Origin: Rhodospirillaceae bacterium UBA1479
GTDB taxonomy: Bacteria; Pseudomonadota; Alphaproteobacteria; Rhodospirillales; Casp-alpha2
NCBI GenBank assembly: GCA_002325375.1
Contig: DCRZ01000003.1
Location: 124,001-188,000 of the forward strand
Length of the DNA: 64,000 nt
Direction: 5' to 3'
The notes beneath the pieces were generated by a model. It was not told the DNA's origin and ran no database searches. It was given only the letters and a program-made list of their open reading frames with translations. Made by a program: the position numbers and the translations under genes. How positions within the stretch are numbered: position 1 is the first letter of the stretch; each line of letters starts with the position of its first letter. This document shows positions 24,684 through 34,651 of the stretch, piece after piece.

Positions 24684-27131
24684 ATGACTCCGAACCAACT
24701 TGTTGACCGCATTCGGCGTGGCGACGTCGACAACGCGATCACGGATTTTCTGGCTGCGACTCCCGAAGCAACGCTGGAAATGCTCGCCGTGAACGCCATG
24801 AACTGGCAGATGCCCGACGTCGCCGAAGCGATTTTACGCCGGTTATTGCGGGACGATCCGGAAAACCTGGGGGGACAGCTGACTCTCGCCAAGGTGCTTT
24901 ACGGTGCAAGGCGGTTTGCCGACGCTCTCCCGCATTTCGAGTTCACCGCCCGGCACATGCCGGATGATGCCTGGTTCCAATCGGGGCGCCTCTGGGGTTA
25001 CAGCGTCCTGGGCCGGTTGGATGCGCTGCGCGACGCAATCCTTGAAATAAAGCGGCAAATTCCGGCCGATCGGCACGTCAACTGGCAGCATGCACGCCAG
25101 GTCGAGAACATGCCCGACATCACCGTCCGTACGTTGGCGGCGCGGATCGCCGAATTACGGACCCGGTCGGTCGAGGAGCGGCGCACCCACACGGAAACAA
25201 CCAAGGTCGTCACCTGGACACCGCGCCCAAGAAAGGCCCCCCTCACTGATGGGATCGAACTCTTCGGGTGGTCCTCCGGCCTTTCCGAAGCGCGCGCCTG
25301 GTTCGTTGTCGACGATGCGCACGACATTCCCGCGACCGGCAGAGTACAGGACGGTGCGACCCTGTGGTCGGCACCGTTCATACCATCCGCCGGAAAGCAT
25401 CATCGACTGCGCCTTTACCTTGAGGTCGATGGACAGCTCTTTGATGGTGGCGAAGTGACGTACAACAGCCCCCAGCGGCAGCCCCCCTCTGCCACGACGG
25501 GATCGGCGGCAGAGAACGGCTCGACGAGCTTAATCATGACCGGGCGCGTCGCCGCCACGGGCGACGCGGCGCAGTACCGGTTCGAATACGGCCGATCGCC
25601 GGACGGTCTCGTGGGGAAAACGCCGTGGCGGCCCGTTCCTGGAAAACGCAACGCCCGCTTCGTCGCATCCCCGGAATGGGCGACGTCGCGCAGCTGGTAC
25701 TACGGCGCCGAGATGACCTGGATAGACGGTCCTGCGCCGAATTTAACAGTCCATTGGCCCTTCGCTCAGGATCCAAATCACATATCGGGCATTGGCTTCA
25801 TGGAGCTGCTGTTTGCGTGCTGGCACAACAGTTGCCAACACGACGGCAACCAAAGAGCACGGGAGTGGGAGTGTTCCGACCTTCGAGACGCCGTGGTTTC
25901 CGTCCGTTTGAATGCCCGCGATCTTGATCCGAAAAACTACCTCCATTGCCTCGGCATCGGCAATGTATCGACCTATTGGATGTTAAGCGGCCAAGCCGTC
26001 GATCTATCCGGCTTGGGCGACGAAGCGACAGAATTGACCTTCACGCTCCCCTCCGACCCGGCGCAATGGACCATCGCCGGAACCAACCAGATCGAACAAC
26101 CGGACCATGAGCGCTACAAGTACGGCCCGCTGGATCATGCCTTGGCGCGCAACCAGGGAAATTTGGTGCTGATCGCGCCGTTCGGGACGCCCAGCGAAAC
26201 CACGACAGGCGCGATCTCTATCGGCGAGTGCACCGTTTCCTATCGGGACAACAATATCCTTCATCCCGACAACGGTGCGGTGCTGATCGACGGTCCGTCA
26301 CTCTCCGCCTGCGACCCCGCAAACCTGACGAACGGCATTTACGGCGATCCGGATGCGGGATGGTTCCTGTGCGGACATCCTGACACGCCCCCGCGGTTTG
26401 TCTGGGAACTCGCGGCCCCTCAGGCGATCACCACCTTGGTCATCCACCAAGACCCGGTGCTTCCGACAACGAAATGCCGGGTATCTCTCAGCGACGGCAC
26501 AAACACCCCCGATACGTGGCAATTCGATCTGCCGGTGCCTAAAGCGCCCTTCGATCAGCCTGCCCTGAAGATCGCCGCCTTCGAGGGCTCGGGAACCTAT
26601 AGCCGGGTTGAACTCGAACTCCTTGAAGGGGCATATCCAGAAGGCCGAGGTTTGCAATCCTTCGAAATCTTCGCCAAGAACTTCGCGCCGCCACCAAGCG
26701 ACCTTCCGGCCACCGTTTCCGTGGACATTCAAGGAATGCAGCCGGGCTCAAGCGTGCATTACCGGGTCGTCACCCGCACGGATACGGAAACCGCGGCAGG
26801 CGAGGTCCAGCGGTTTGATTTACCCGCGGAAAACGGCCCGCCGCTCCTCCACCATGTCACCCTCTTTGGGGCATCCGGGACCAAGGCAATCTTCCAGGTT
26901 CGCGCCAACGCCATGGGTGCGGCGGCGGAACTATGCTGGCGCCTGGATGACGATGACGAGCACAGCCTTCCTCTGGGGTGGGAACAAACGCCGGTCCACC
27001 GCTATATCGTGCTGCCGAATGTGACGGAAGGCACGCATCGGTTAACCGTTCGCTCCCGAAGCGCCGCCGGCGACAGCCCTGAAATCGTCCATGAGTGGAA
27101 TATGCCCGGTCAAAACCAGGATTCGCCATAA
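24684..27131 (+). CDS. Large mosaic protein: TPR-like N-terminus, beta-sandwich and discoidin-like domains
   Basis: This product (815 residues from ATG 24684; longer starts at 24594 or 24087 are less likely) is not a family I can name. Residues 1-130 look like TPR or Sel1-type helical repeats (DVAEAILRRLLRDDPENLGGQLTLAKVLYGARRFADALPHFEF). Residues 190-260 and 690-800 look like beta-sandwich or fibronectin-type domains. Residues 520-660 resemble a discoidin (F5/8 type C) carbohydrate-binding fold: DPANLTNGIYGD, RFVWELAAPQAITTLVIHQDP and YSRVELELLEG. No signal peptide is visible. Lying directly upstream of maf, it may bind or present glycan or flagellin. Confidence 0.6.
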   Translation: MTPNQLVDRIRRGDVDNAITDFLAATPEATLEMLAVNAMNWQMPDVAEAILRRLLRDDPENLGGQLTLAKVLYGARRFADALPHFEFTARHMPDDAWFQSGRLWGYSVLGRLDALRDAILEIKRQIPADRHVNWQHARQVENMPDITVRTLAARIAELRTRSVEERRTHTETTKVVTWTPRPRKAPLTDGIELFGWSSGLSEARAWFVVDDAHDIPATGRVQDGATLWSAPFIPSAGKHHRLRLYLEVDGQLFDGGEVTYNSPQRQPPSATTGSAAENGSTSLIMTGRVAATGDAAQYRFEYGRSPDGLVGKTPWRPVPGKRNARFVASPEWATSRSWYYGAEMTWIDGPAPNLTVHWPFAQDPNHISGIGFMELLFACWHNSCQHDGNQRAREWECSDLRDAVVSVRLNARDLDPKNYLHCLGIGNVSTYWMLSGQAVDLSGLGDEATELTFTLPSDPAQWTIAGTNQIEQPDHERYKYGPLDHALARNQGNLVLIAPFGTPSETTTGAISIGECTVSYRDNNILHPDNGAVLIDGPSLSACDPANLTNGIYGDPDAGWFLCGHPDTPPRFVWELAAPQAITTLVIHQDPVLPTTKCRVSLSDGTNTPDTWQFDLPVPKAPFDQPALKIAAFEGSGTYSRVELELLEGAYPEGRGLQSFEIFAKNFAPPPSDLPATVSVDIQGMQPGSSVHYRVVTRTDTETAAGEVQRFDLPAENGPPLLHHVTLFGASGTKAIFQVRANAMGAAAELCWRLDDDDEHSLPLGWEQTPVHRYIVLPNVTEGTHRLTVRSRSAAGDSPEIVHEWNMPGQNQDSP

Positions 27132-27216
27132 TTTACGCGATCTTAAGGCCGATCGTGTTGATTTCTTAGGTTCGAATTCGCATTGTAATGCGCAGTTGAG
27201 TCAGGATCCCGGAACT

Positions 27217-29325
27217 ATGGAAATCGATATCGCGACCGCCCCCGACACCAGCGCCGAAAACGAGGAAACCTCGTTGTTCGAACGAAGCTGGCTGGTGCCC
27301 TCGACGGCCGAGGAGCGTGCCAAACTGCGCGAACACAACCTCAATATCTTCAAGAAAAAGTACCCGATCGTTCATGACCGTTTGGTCGGATTTCAACCGC
27401 GCTCGCAATTGATTTTCGATGACGACGGCCATCCGGACATGATGTTCGCCGACACCAAGTTCTACAACGGCGACATTGATAACTTCACTGATCGCCAGTT
27501 CGTACAGTACTGGCGCAATCCCAACCGCCTGTCCATTGCGCCACCGTCACCGCAGGCCGTTGACAGCCAGGTCGCTCGCTTCCTGTATTCCATGCTGACG
27601 CGGATGAAGGACGAAGAAGGGATTCAGTTCTCGGTCGGCCGAACCAATACGAACGCGTTCTATGCGATCGTCATGGGTATTGGCCTCGGACGTCACATCC
27701 CAAAATTCCTGGAAGCCTCCAAATGCCGCAACCTCTTCCTGCTGGAGCCTAATTTCGAAGGGTTTTACCACTCCCTCGAACTGATCGATTGGGCCGTCCT
27801 GATCATGGAGATGCAGGAGCGCAACGGAGATATCTTCTTCTTTATCGGCGGCACGCCGCAGGACTGGATGGACGGCCTGCGCTACCAAACCCGGGCCACC
27901 AATCCTAATTCACTGGATGGGACCTACGTCTACACCCATTACAACAACCCGTTGTTCGTCGAATTCTCGGCAAAATTCAACAAAGAATCCCAACTTCTCC
28001 TGACCGGCCTCGGGTTCTTCTATGACGAACAGATCATGTTGCGGAACACCTACGACAACATGGTCGGGCACAGTTCCCGGATATACAAACGCGCGGACAA
28101 AGACACCGTTCAGAAAGCGCCGGCGGTCATCGTCGGCTGCGGCCCGTCCCTAGACAAGAACATCGAAGACATCAAACGCATCGCTGACCGGGCCGTGATC
28201 TTTTCTTGCGGCTCGGCCCTTGGTCCTTTGATGGATGCGGGGATCAAGCCTGATTTTCAGCTTGAGCTTGAGAACATCGCCGTCATGCGCGTGATGGAAT
28301 ATGCCGCGGAAAAACACGATCTTTCAGGTATCTGCCTGGTCTGCAGTTCGACCGTTGAACGGCAGATCAAGGATTTCTTTGACGAGGTCGTGTACTACTT
28401 TCGCCCGGCATTATGCCCATATCCTATTTTCTCCGGCGATCCGTCCACCTGTCTGGCCCATCCCGATCCCACGGTTGTCAATGTGGGGCTCAGTTTTGCC
28501 AATGAAATGGGCTTCAAGGAGTACTACTTCTTCGGCACTGATCTCGGACAAAAGGATAGCTCCCAACACCACGCAAAATCGTCTTTCCATTATTCCGACA
28601 AGGCAAAAGACGAGGTTCTGCAGGTTTTCAGCATCGAGGTCCCGGCCAACTTCGGCGGCAAGGCAAAGACCAGCCCAGGCCTGTTCTGGGCCCTGGACAC
28701 GGTGCAACGTTGCATTCTGTATTCCGGTCCGACCAGCCGCTACTACAACTGCAGCAATGGCGTGCGCATCAACCGTGCGACGCCGAAACTGTCGCGCACG
28801 TTGGACCTTCCGGAACTTGAGGTTTCACGCGCAGATACGGTCCGCGCGATCATCGAAAGCTTCCCCGAAATGACGGAGGAGGAATTCGAAAAGCGCTGGC
28901 AACCGGAACGAATGATCGACGGCATCAATGCCATGCTTGACGAGGTCATCGATGTTCATGCGACCAATGATATCGTGGAAGGCAGCGATCACATGATCGC
29001 CGTCGCGCCGTTGTTTTATCAACAGCATGCCAGCGCGTTCGACAACTACGCGGGCTTAGTGCTGCGCGGTTCGGTAAACCAGGCGATGATCGCCATGGAT
29101 TACTATCTTTCGCGCATCACCGACGAATCAAAATACGAAATCGCCGCCCAGATCGTACGGGAAGAGTTTGACAATCTTGCCGAGCGGATGCGCCAAGTGG
29201 TCATCAAGCATATCCGTTCCCGGCGTCACGGAATTGATTTGCGCGAAGAATATCTGAGCGGTGTAGACGACGATGACGGGCTGACCGACGAACAGCGCGA
29301 ATTGCTGGCGATCCCGCAAGATTGA
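27217..29325 (+). CDS. maf: Maf-type flagellin glycosyltransferase (DUF115 / MptE-like)
   Basis: Motility accessory factors transfer nonulosonic acids (pseudaminic or legionaminic) to flagellin. The ATG at 27217 follows AGGATCCCGGAACT and gives 702 residues. The central DUF115 domain is clear: PAVIVGCGPSLDKNIEDIKRIADRAVIFSCGSALGPLMDAGIKPDFQLELE, then NVGLSFANEMGFKEYYFFGTDLGQKD. N- and C-terminal Maf-type flanking regions are present (AFYAIVMGIGLGRHI, FLLEPNFEGFYHSLELIDW). Together with a NeuB-type synthase about 12 kb downstream, it is the best evidence that this island modifies flagellin. Confidence 0.9.
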   Translation: MEIDIATAPDTSAENEETSLFERSWLVPSTAEERAKLREHNLNIFKKKYPIVHDRLVGFQPRSQLIFDDDGHPDMMFADTKFYNGDIDNFTDRQFVQYWRNPNRLSIAPPSPQAVDSQVARFLYSMLTRMKDEEGIQFSVGRTNTNAFYAIVMGIGLGRHIPKFLEASKCRNLFLLEPNFEGFYHSLELIDWAVLIMEMQERNGDIFFFIGGTPQDWMDGLRYQTRATNPNSLDGTYVYTHYNNPLFVEFSAKFNKESQLLLTGLGFFYDEQIMLRNTYDNMVGHSSRIYKRADKDTVQKAPAVIVGCGPSLDKNIEDIKRIADRAVIFSCGSALGPLMDAGIKPDFQLELENIAVMRVMEYAAEKHDLSGICLVCSSTVERQIKDFFDEVVYYFRPALCPYPIFSGDPSTCLAHPDPTVVNVGLSFANEMGFKEYYFFGTDLGQKDSSQHHAKSSFHYSDKAKDEVLQVFSIEVPANFGGKAKTSPGLFWALDTVQRCILYSGPTSRYYNCSNGVRINRATPKLSRTLDLPELEVSRADTVRAIIESFPEMTEEEFEKRWQPERMIDGINAMLDEVIDVHATNDIVEGSDHMIAVAPLFYQQHASAFDNYAGLVLRGSVNQAMIAMDYYLSRITDESKYEIAAQIVREEFDNLAERMRQVVIKHIRSRRHGIDLREEYLSGVDDDDGLTDEQRELLAIPQD

Positions 29326-29346
29326 GGCATCCGGCTCCCCGCGCCG

Positions 29347-30723
29347 TCAATTGTCGACGAATTCCCTAAGGGCTGTCGCAACCTCGCCGGCCACGCCGTT
29401 CCAATCACCCGCCGCTGGCTGGCGAAACAGGCGCATGGTCGGGTACCAGGGGGTATCTGAGCGATCCAGCATCCAGCGCCAATCCGGCACCCGAGTCACC
29501 ATTGTCCATACGGGCCGCGCCATCGCCCCAGCCAGATGCACCAGCGATGTATCCACACCGATCACCAGATCCAATGCCGAAACGGTGGCGGCGACTTCCT
29601 TGAACGGGCGCGCCTTGCGGAACAAAGGCCGGATACGGCGACCGAACGGCACCGCATCCATCTGCGCCGCCGCCGGCCCAATCTGAAGCGAATGGAAGAC
29701 CACCCCTTCGACATCGAATAGCGGCGCCAAGACGGAAAGGGCAACGGAGCGTTGGCTGTCGCGCTTGTGTCCCGGGTTGCCGGCCCAAACAAGCCCGACA
29801 TGACGGGCTTGACCGCCGGCCCCCAAGCGGTTCCGCCAATACGCCACACGTTCCGGGGCGGGCCGGATATACGCCCCATCCCAAGGAACCGTGTCGATCT
29901 CCGTCTCGAAAACGCGGGGCAAACTCATCACCGAAATTTGAGCATCATGAGGCGGCAGGGGATGTCCCCGCGCGACGACGTCATCTACTCCCGCAATTCC
30001 GGAAAACAGATCCGTGAGCGGATCCGGCGCTTCGACAATCACGCGGCCAACACGCGCCCGCGCCAACGCCGCGTAGCGAATGAACTGAATGTTGTCTCCC
30101 AACCCCTGCTCCGCTTGGATCAGCAGCGTACCCTGCGGCCGATTTTCACCGGACCACCCTGGCTGGCGCGAGCGCCCGGGGGCCAGCCCCACATTGTCGG
30201 CGCGGCTCCGCAGGTCGAACCCTCGCCACCCTTCCGCCAAGCGTCCCGTGACCAGATGCAAAAGACCCAGGTTGTAGCCGGCTGTCGGATTGTCCGGGGC
30301 GATCGAGAGAATTCTCTCGAAATATTGCTCGGCGGCGGGGAACTCCCCCCTGGCGGCGAGCAAACCGCCCATGTTCAAAAGAGCCCCTGGGTTGTCGGGC
30401 AACCTATCGCAGACGAACTGAAAATCGGCCTCGGCCTCGGTGAGGCGGTCGAGATTTTGATAGGCAACGCCACGGGCGTTGCGCGCTTCCAACATCTCGG
30501 GAACCTGGTCAAGCGCCAGATTCAATGCATGAAGCGCCGCGTTGTTGTCACCCAGTTGGATGCTCACCCGGCCGATTCCGCACAATGCCCCGGGATGATT
30601 AGGAACCGCCGCCAAAATAGCCTGCAGGTCCGGGATGGCGTCCATCGGCCGTTCCTCGCCAAGGCTTTGCTCCACCCGCGCCAGGGCGGACTGGATTTCC
30701 GGCTCCGTCATCTGTGACGCCAT
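29347..30723 (-). CDS. TPR and GT-B (GT9-like) glycosyltransferase family protein
   Basis: The 458-residue product has an N-terminal TPR array (residues 20-165, for example GALLNMGGLLAARGEFPAAEQYFERILSIAPDNPTAGYNLGLLHL). A C-terminal Rossmann-like GT-B domain follows, related to the ADP-heptose transferase clan: LLIQAEQGLGDNIQFIRYA, VGLVWAGNPGHKRDSQRS and LVIGVDTSLVHLAGAMARPVWTMV. Such TPR-GT proteins are common near flagellin genes in Rhodospirillales. It resembles the protein at 47615-48739. The stop lies 21 bp from convergent maf, and the gene reads away from the flagellins. ATG at 30711 is an alternative start. Confidence 0.8.
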   Translation of the reverse strand: MASQMTEPEIQSALARVEQSLGEERPMDAIPDLQAILAAVPNHPGALCGIGRVSIQLGDNNAALHALNLALDQVPEMLEARNARGVAYQNLDRLTEAEADFQFVCDRLPDNPGALLNMGGLLAARGEFPAAEQYFERILSIAPDNPTAGYNLGLLHLVTGRLAEGWRGFDLRSRADNVGLAPGRSRQPGWSGENRPQGTLLIQAEQGLGDNIQFIRYAALARARVGRVIVEAPDPLTDLFSGIAGVDDVVARGHPLPPHDAQISVMSLPRVFETEIDTVPWDGAYIRPAPERVAYWRNRLGAGGQARHVGLVWAGNPGHKRDSQRSVALSVLAPLFDVEGVVFHSLQIGPAAAQMDAVPFGRRIRPLFRKARPFKEVAATVSALDLVIGVDTSLVHLAGAMARPVWTMVTRVPDWRWMLDRSDTPWYPTMRLFRQPAAGDWNGVAGEVATALREFVDN

Positions 30724-30796
30724 GGTCTACACGCACACCCCATTGGCAGGCCGCGGTGATCGCCGCCCCTCATGTTCGCCAATTCTACAAGAAAAA

Positions 30797-30824
30797 CCGC
30801 CGCCACCGATAACGGTGGCGACGG
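30797..30824 (-). terminator. Rho-independent terminator of flagellin gene 1
   Basis: On the minus strand a stem of 12 bp (CCGTCGCCACCG / CGGTGGCGGCGG, one mismatch, loop TTAT) is followed by TTTTTC. Confidence 0.9.
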
Positions 30825-30881
30825 CTTTTCTGACCAATTGCCGGAAAAGAGGCCGCCGAGGCAGCCCCTTTCCTAAGGCGA

Positions 30882-32189
30882 TTAGTTGAACAGCGCCAGG
30901 ATACCCTGTTCGGACTGACCGGCGAAGGCCAAGGCCGAAATACCCAGCTGCTGCCGGGTCTGCAGGGCCAACAGGTTGGCGCCTTCCCCGTTCAGGTCGG
31001 CCAGCGTGAGCTTGCCGGCACCTTCATCGAGGGTGTTCGTGTACTGCTCGGTAAAGTCCAGACGGGTCTGAAGCAGGGCCACGTTGGAACCCAGCTTCTG
31101 CGACTGCGACCGAAGGGTGGTCAATGCCGAGTCCAGGCCGGCGATGATCGTATCGGCATCAGAACCCTGGCCTTCGGCCACGAAGTCGACGCCGCTCTGC
31201 AGGGCGCCGGCCGTGTTGGCCGCAAAGCGCTGGGTATCGGCAGCGGTGTCGGCCAGGAACGCCGTGGCGCCCAGACCATTGACGACCCCGATGAACGAGC
31301 CCGTAACCGATGCCAAGGCACCCGTGTTGAACTGCGAGTTACCCGCCGCGGCCGTCGCGGCAGAGATCACGCCCGCGTTGAACGACGCCAACTGCAGGGT
31401 CAGGGTCTGACCCTGGGTAACGGTCGTGGAATCGCCGGTACCGACGGCGACAGTGATGGAGTACTGCGTGTTCAAGGAGAACACGATTTCGGCACCGGTC
31501 GCCGTAACCGTGGCACCCGTGCCGTTATAGGTCACGACAAACGCACCACCGAAGCCGGATACGGCCGTAACGCGGGTGTACCCGCCCGTGCCGACCTGCG
31601 CGGTCGCCGTGTTGGCAAGGTTGAAACCGGACTCAACCGTCGCCGTGAAGGTGATGTGGCTGTCGGCGCGGATGACCAGGCCGTCAATGCCCAGACCCGT
31701 TTCCTGAAGCTGTGCGGCGTTGATCGACAGCAGGCTCGTCGTGTTGTTGGAGAAGTTAACCGTCAACGTTTCGGAGGTGTTGTCGATCAGGTTGACACCC
31801 TGATATTCGGCGTCGTTGGCCAAATCGCCGATCTGCGAACGCACGTTCGAGAACTGCGTGACCAGATCGGTGAACTGGGTGCCGGTCGCCGACTTCAGGG
31901 AGTTCGCAATACCCTTAAGCTGGCGAACCAGGCTGTCGATGGCTTCAACGCCGTCGAGAGCCGCCGTAACCGTCGAAATCCCCTGGTCAATACCGTCCTT
32001 ACGCTCGGTAAAGTCGAACGAGCGGTCAGTCAGGGATTTCGCGGAGAAGAACGCCACCGGATCGTCGATCGCGCTAGCAACGCGCAGGCCCGAAGACAAA
32101 CGGCCGTTCGTACGGTCGATCAGGTCGGTGGTGGATTGGAGGGAAAGCAGTGAATTTCGGACTGCAGCCGAAAGGGTAACGTCAGACAT
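30882..32189 (-). CDS. Flagellin, copy 1
   Basis: The 435-residue filament subunit has typical D0/D1 N-terminal helices (TTDLIDRTNGRLSSGLRV, DGIDQGISTVTAALDGVEAIDSLVRQLKGIANSLKSA) and a C-terminal D1/D0 (LGSNVALLQTRLDFTEQYTNTL, ANLLALQTRQQLGISALAFA). The middle (residues 160-320) is rich in Thr, Gly, Ala and Val, giving many potential O-glycosylation sites. It has the same length as copy 2 and is arranged in tandem downstream of it. Each copy has its own terminator, and copy 1 has a 271-bp upstream gap with no sigma-54 match. Confidence 0.97.
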   Translation of the reverse strand: MSDVTLSAAVRNSLLSLQSTTDLIDRTNGRLSSGLRVASAIDDPVAFFSAKSLTDRSFDFTERKDGIDQGISTVTAALDGVEAIDSLVRQLKGIANSLKSATGTQFTDLVTQFSNVRSQIGDLANDAEYQGVNLIDNTSETLTVNFSNNTTSLLSINAAQLQETGLGIDGLVIRADSHITFTATVESGFNLANTATAQVGTGGYTRVTAVSGFGGAFVVTYNGTGATVTATGAEIVFSLNTQYSITVAVGTGDSTTVTQGQTLTLQLASFNAGVISAATAAAGNSQFNTGALASVTGSFIGVVNGLGATAFLADTAADTQRFAANTAGALQSGVDFVAEGQGSDADTIIAGLDSALTTLRSQSQKLGSNVALLQTRLDFTEQYTNTLDEGAGKLTLADLNGEGANLLALQTRQQLGISALAFAGQSEQGILALFN

Positions 32190-32372
32190 TTTAATACTCC
32201 ATTCTAGAGCGTTTTACAGGATCTACTATCCATAACCGCAGACTACGCGCTTCTGGCGAAATGCCATACGGTCAGTCACGAACCTACTTTTCCCCTATAT
32301 TCCTGTCAACCGAGAAATCCACCAGGTCACCCAATTCCCAGCTTCTCCAGACACAAGCAGTTGTAATAAATA

Positions 32373-32412
32373 AAAAAAATCCGCCGCACCGAACTGTCGG
32401 ATGCGGCGGATT
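32373..32412 (-). terminator. Rho-independent terminator of flagellin gene 2
   Basis: An 11-bp perfect stem (AATCCGCCGCA / TGCGGCGGATT in plus-strand terms, 32378-32388 with 32402-32412) is followed on the minus strand by a run of T (32373-32379). Confidence 0.92.
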
Positions 32413-32460
32413 ATTTTATTTCCGTCCCGCCCGGCGTCGCCGGGCCGAACCTAAATTGCC

Positions 32461-33768
32461 TTAGTTGAAGAGGGACAGAATCCCCTGTTCGGACTGACCG
32501 GCGAAGGCCAAGGCCGAAATGCCCAGCTGCTGCCGGGTCTGCAGAGCCAACAGGTTGGCCCCTTCTTCGTTGAGGTCGGCCAAGGTGAGCTTGTCCGCCC
32601 CTTCCTCCAGCGTATTGGTATATTGTTCCGTGAAGTCCAGACGGGTCTGAAGCAGGGCCACGTTGGACCCCAGTTTTTGGGCCTGGGACCGAAGAATGCC
32701 GAGCGCAGCGTCCAAACCGACGACGATATTGTCGATGTCATCGACAACGCCCTCGCCGATGAAATCGACGCCGCTCTGAAAGGCGCCCGCCGTGTTGGCC
32801 GCCAGACGTGAGGTATCCGCGCCAGTATCCGCCAGGAACGCCGTGGCGCCCAGACCGTTGATGATCCCGATGAACGCGCCGGTAACTGAGGCCAAGGCAC
32901 CCGTGTTGAACTGCGAGTTGCCCGCCGCGGCCGTCGCGGCGGAAATCACCGCCGCGTTGAACGACGCCAACTGCAGGGTCAGGGTCTGCCCCTGGGTAAC
33001 GCTTGTGGCGTCACCAGTACCAACAGCAACGGTGATGGAGTATTGCGTGTTCAAGGAGAACACGATTTCGGCGCCGGTCGCCGTGATGGTTTGACCCGTG
33101 CCGTTGTAGGTCACGACGAACTGACCGCCGAAGCCGGATACGGCCGTAACGCGGGTGTACCCGCCCGTGCCGACCTGCGCGGTCGCTGTGTTGTTCAGGG
33201 TGAAACCCGACGTCACGGTCCCCGTGAAACTGATCTTGCTGTCGGCGCGAATTTCCATGGCATCGACCAACAAACCCGACTGCCGCAGGTTAACCGCGTC
33301 GATCGTCAGCAAGCTGGTCGTGTTGTTCGCAAAGTTGATCGTCAGGGATTCAGAGGTGTTGTCGATCAGGTTGATGCCCTGGAACTGGGCATCGTTGGCC
33401 AGGTCACCGATTTGTCCTCGGATGTTGTTGAACTGGGCCACCAGATCGGTGAATTGGCTGCTGGTCGCCGATTTCAGCGACGTTGCAATACCTTTCAGCT
33501 GGCGGACCAGGCTATCGATACTTTCGACACCGTCCAAGGCCGCCGTCACCGTTGAAATCCCCTGGTCGATACCGCCCTTGCGTTCCGTGAAATCAAAGGC
33601 GCGGTCGCGCAGCGCCTTGGATGAGAAGAACGCAACCGGATCGTCGACAGGCCCGGCAACCCGGAGCCCCGTCGCCAATCGGTTGTTTGTGCGGTCAATC
33701 AGATCGGTTGTGCGCTGCAGGGCAAGCAGCGAGCTGCGTACTGCAGCAGAAAGTGCCACGTCAGACAT
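32461..33768 (-). CDS. Flagellin, copy 2
   Basis: This is a 435-residue paralogue of copy 1 with the same domain layout. The N-terminal 60 residues differ from copy 1 at about 14 positions. The central Thr/Gly/Ala-rich section and the last 70 residues are almost the same. That is the reverse of the usual flagellin pattern, in which the exposed centre varies most. It is divergent from flbT across a 291-bp gap. No sigma-54-type site was found upstream, so another sigma factor probably drives it. Confidence 0.97.
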   Translation of the reverse strand: MSDVALSAAVRSSLLALQRTTDLIDRTNNRLATGLRVAGPVDDPVAFFSSKALRDRAFDFTERKGGIDQGISTVTAALDGVESIDSLVRQLKGIATSLKSATSSQFTDLVAQFNNIRGQIGDLANDAQFQGINLIDNTSESLTINFANNTTSLLTIDAVNLRQSGLLVDAMEIRADSKISFTGTVTSGFTLNNTATAQVGTGGYTRVTAVSGFGGQFVVTYNGTGQTITATGAEIVFSLNTQYSITVAVGTGDATSVTQGQTLTLQLASFNAAVISAATAAAGNSQFNTGALASVTGAFIGIINGLGATAFLADTGADTSRLAANTAGAFQSGVDFIGEGVVDDIDNIVVGLDAALGILRSQAQKLGSNVALLQTRLDFTEQYTNTLEEGADKLTLADLNEEGANLLALQTRQQLGISALAFAGQSEQGILSLFN

Positions 33769-34059
33769 TTCATTGCCTCGTTTTCACACGGGGCGGGCCA
33801 TACTCGCCAACACCGCGATGGCATTCACGTTGCGCTTTCTGCCAACGAATCGCACGGTAATCTAACCCGAAGGGGTTAACAAATTCTTTCCAAATTGTTC
33901 CTTTTCTTCGCGGCATTCGAATTTTATTTCGCAATATAATCCGTGGCTTCTGCGATCGAATCCATGATGGCGAGGTTGTTGGCCTTGCCTGTAGTTTTGA
34001 TTTAGCGCATATCTAAAAAATTGGTTGGGGGCACAATATAGCGGGGTGAGAAAAGCAAT

Positions 34060-34509
34060 ATGCCGCTAAAACTTGATATCAAGGCGGGTGAGAAGCTCGT
34101 CATTAATGGCGCCGTTCTGGAAAATGTCGGCGGCAATGCAAAGATGTTGATTCACAACGAATCGGCGATCATCCGGGAAAAAGAGATCCTTTCTCAGGGT
34201 GAATCCAATACGCCGGCAGCGCGTGTATACTTCGCACTTCAATGTGCATACATGTTCCCGCGGCACGAAGGGGAGTATCTGGAGACGTTTCGCGGGTTCC
34301 TCAACGACTATGTTACCGCGGCGCCAAGCGCCAAACCGCTCGCCGACGAGATCGCCAAATTCGTGGATGAAGCCAAGCTCTATCGGGCGCTCAAGGCCAC
34401 TCAGAAGCTGATTCGCCACGAGGCGGACACCTTTTCGGCCCTTGCCGATGAGCTTGAGTCCGTCGATATCGCGGCACGTATGGAATCCGCGAACGAAGAA
34501 GGGGCGTAA
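34060..34509 (+). CDS. flbT: FlbT, flagellin translation regulator
   Basis: FlbT binds flagellin mRNA leaders and controls flagellin synthesis in alphaproteobacteria. The 149-residue length is typical. Family features are the N-terminal LDIKAGEKLVINGAVLENVG, REKEILSQGESNTPAARVYFALQCAYM and the helical C-terminus. It is divergent from the flagellin genes, which are the likely targets. The next 1 kb downstream holds only a gene remnant. Confidence 0.95.
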   Translation: MPLKLDIKAGEKLVINGAVLENVGGNAKMLIHNESAIIREKEILSQGESNTPAARVYFALQCAYMFPRHEGEYLETFRGFLNDYVTAAPSAKPLADEIAKFVDEAKLYRALKATQKLIRHEADTFSALADELESVDIAARMESANEEGA

Positions 34510-34651
34510 TCACCTTCTCATCATGAACCTAGCCTGTCATGAACCGGAAACCGGGGAGGCTGTTGCCTATTACGGTGTGCCGCCCGGTGGGCACAGATCG
34601 CCAAGCGAGGCCCCAATCCGGGGGCAAGCCATGGTTGTCGGGCGATGAGTG

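Noticed and set aside
32190..32460. Sigma-54 site upstream of flagellin copy 1
   Set aside because: Only a GGCA half-site on the minus strand; no GC element at the needed distance. The same holds for the flagellin copy 2 upstream gap, where GG and GC are misspaced.
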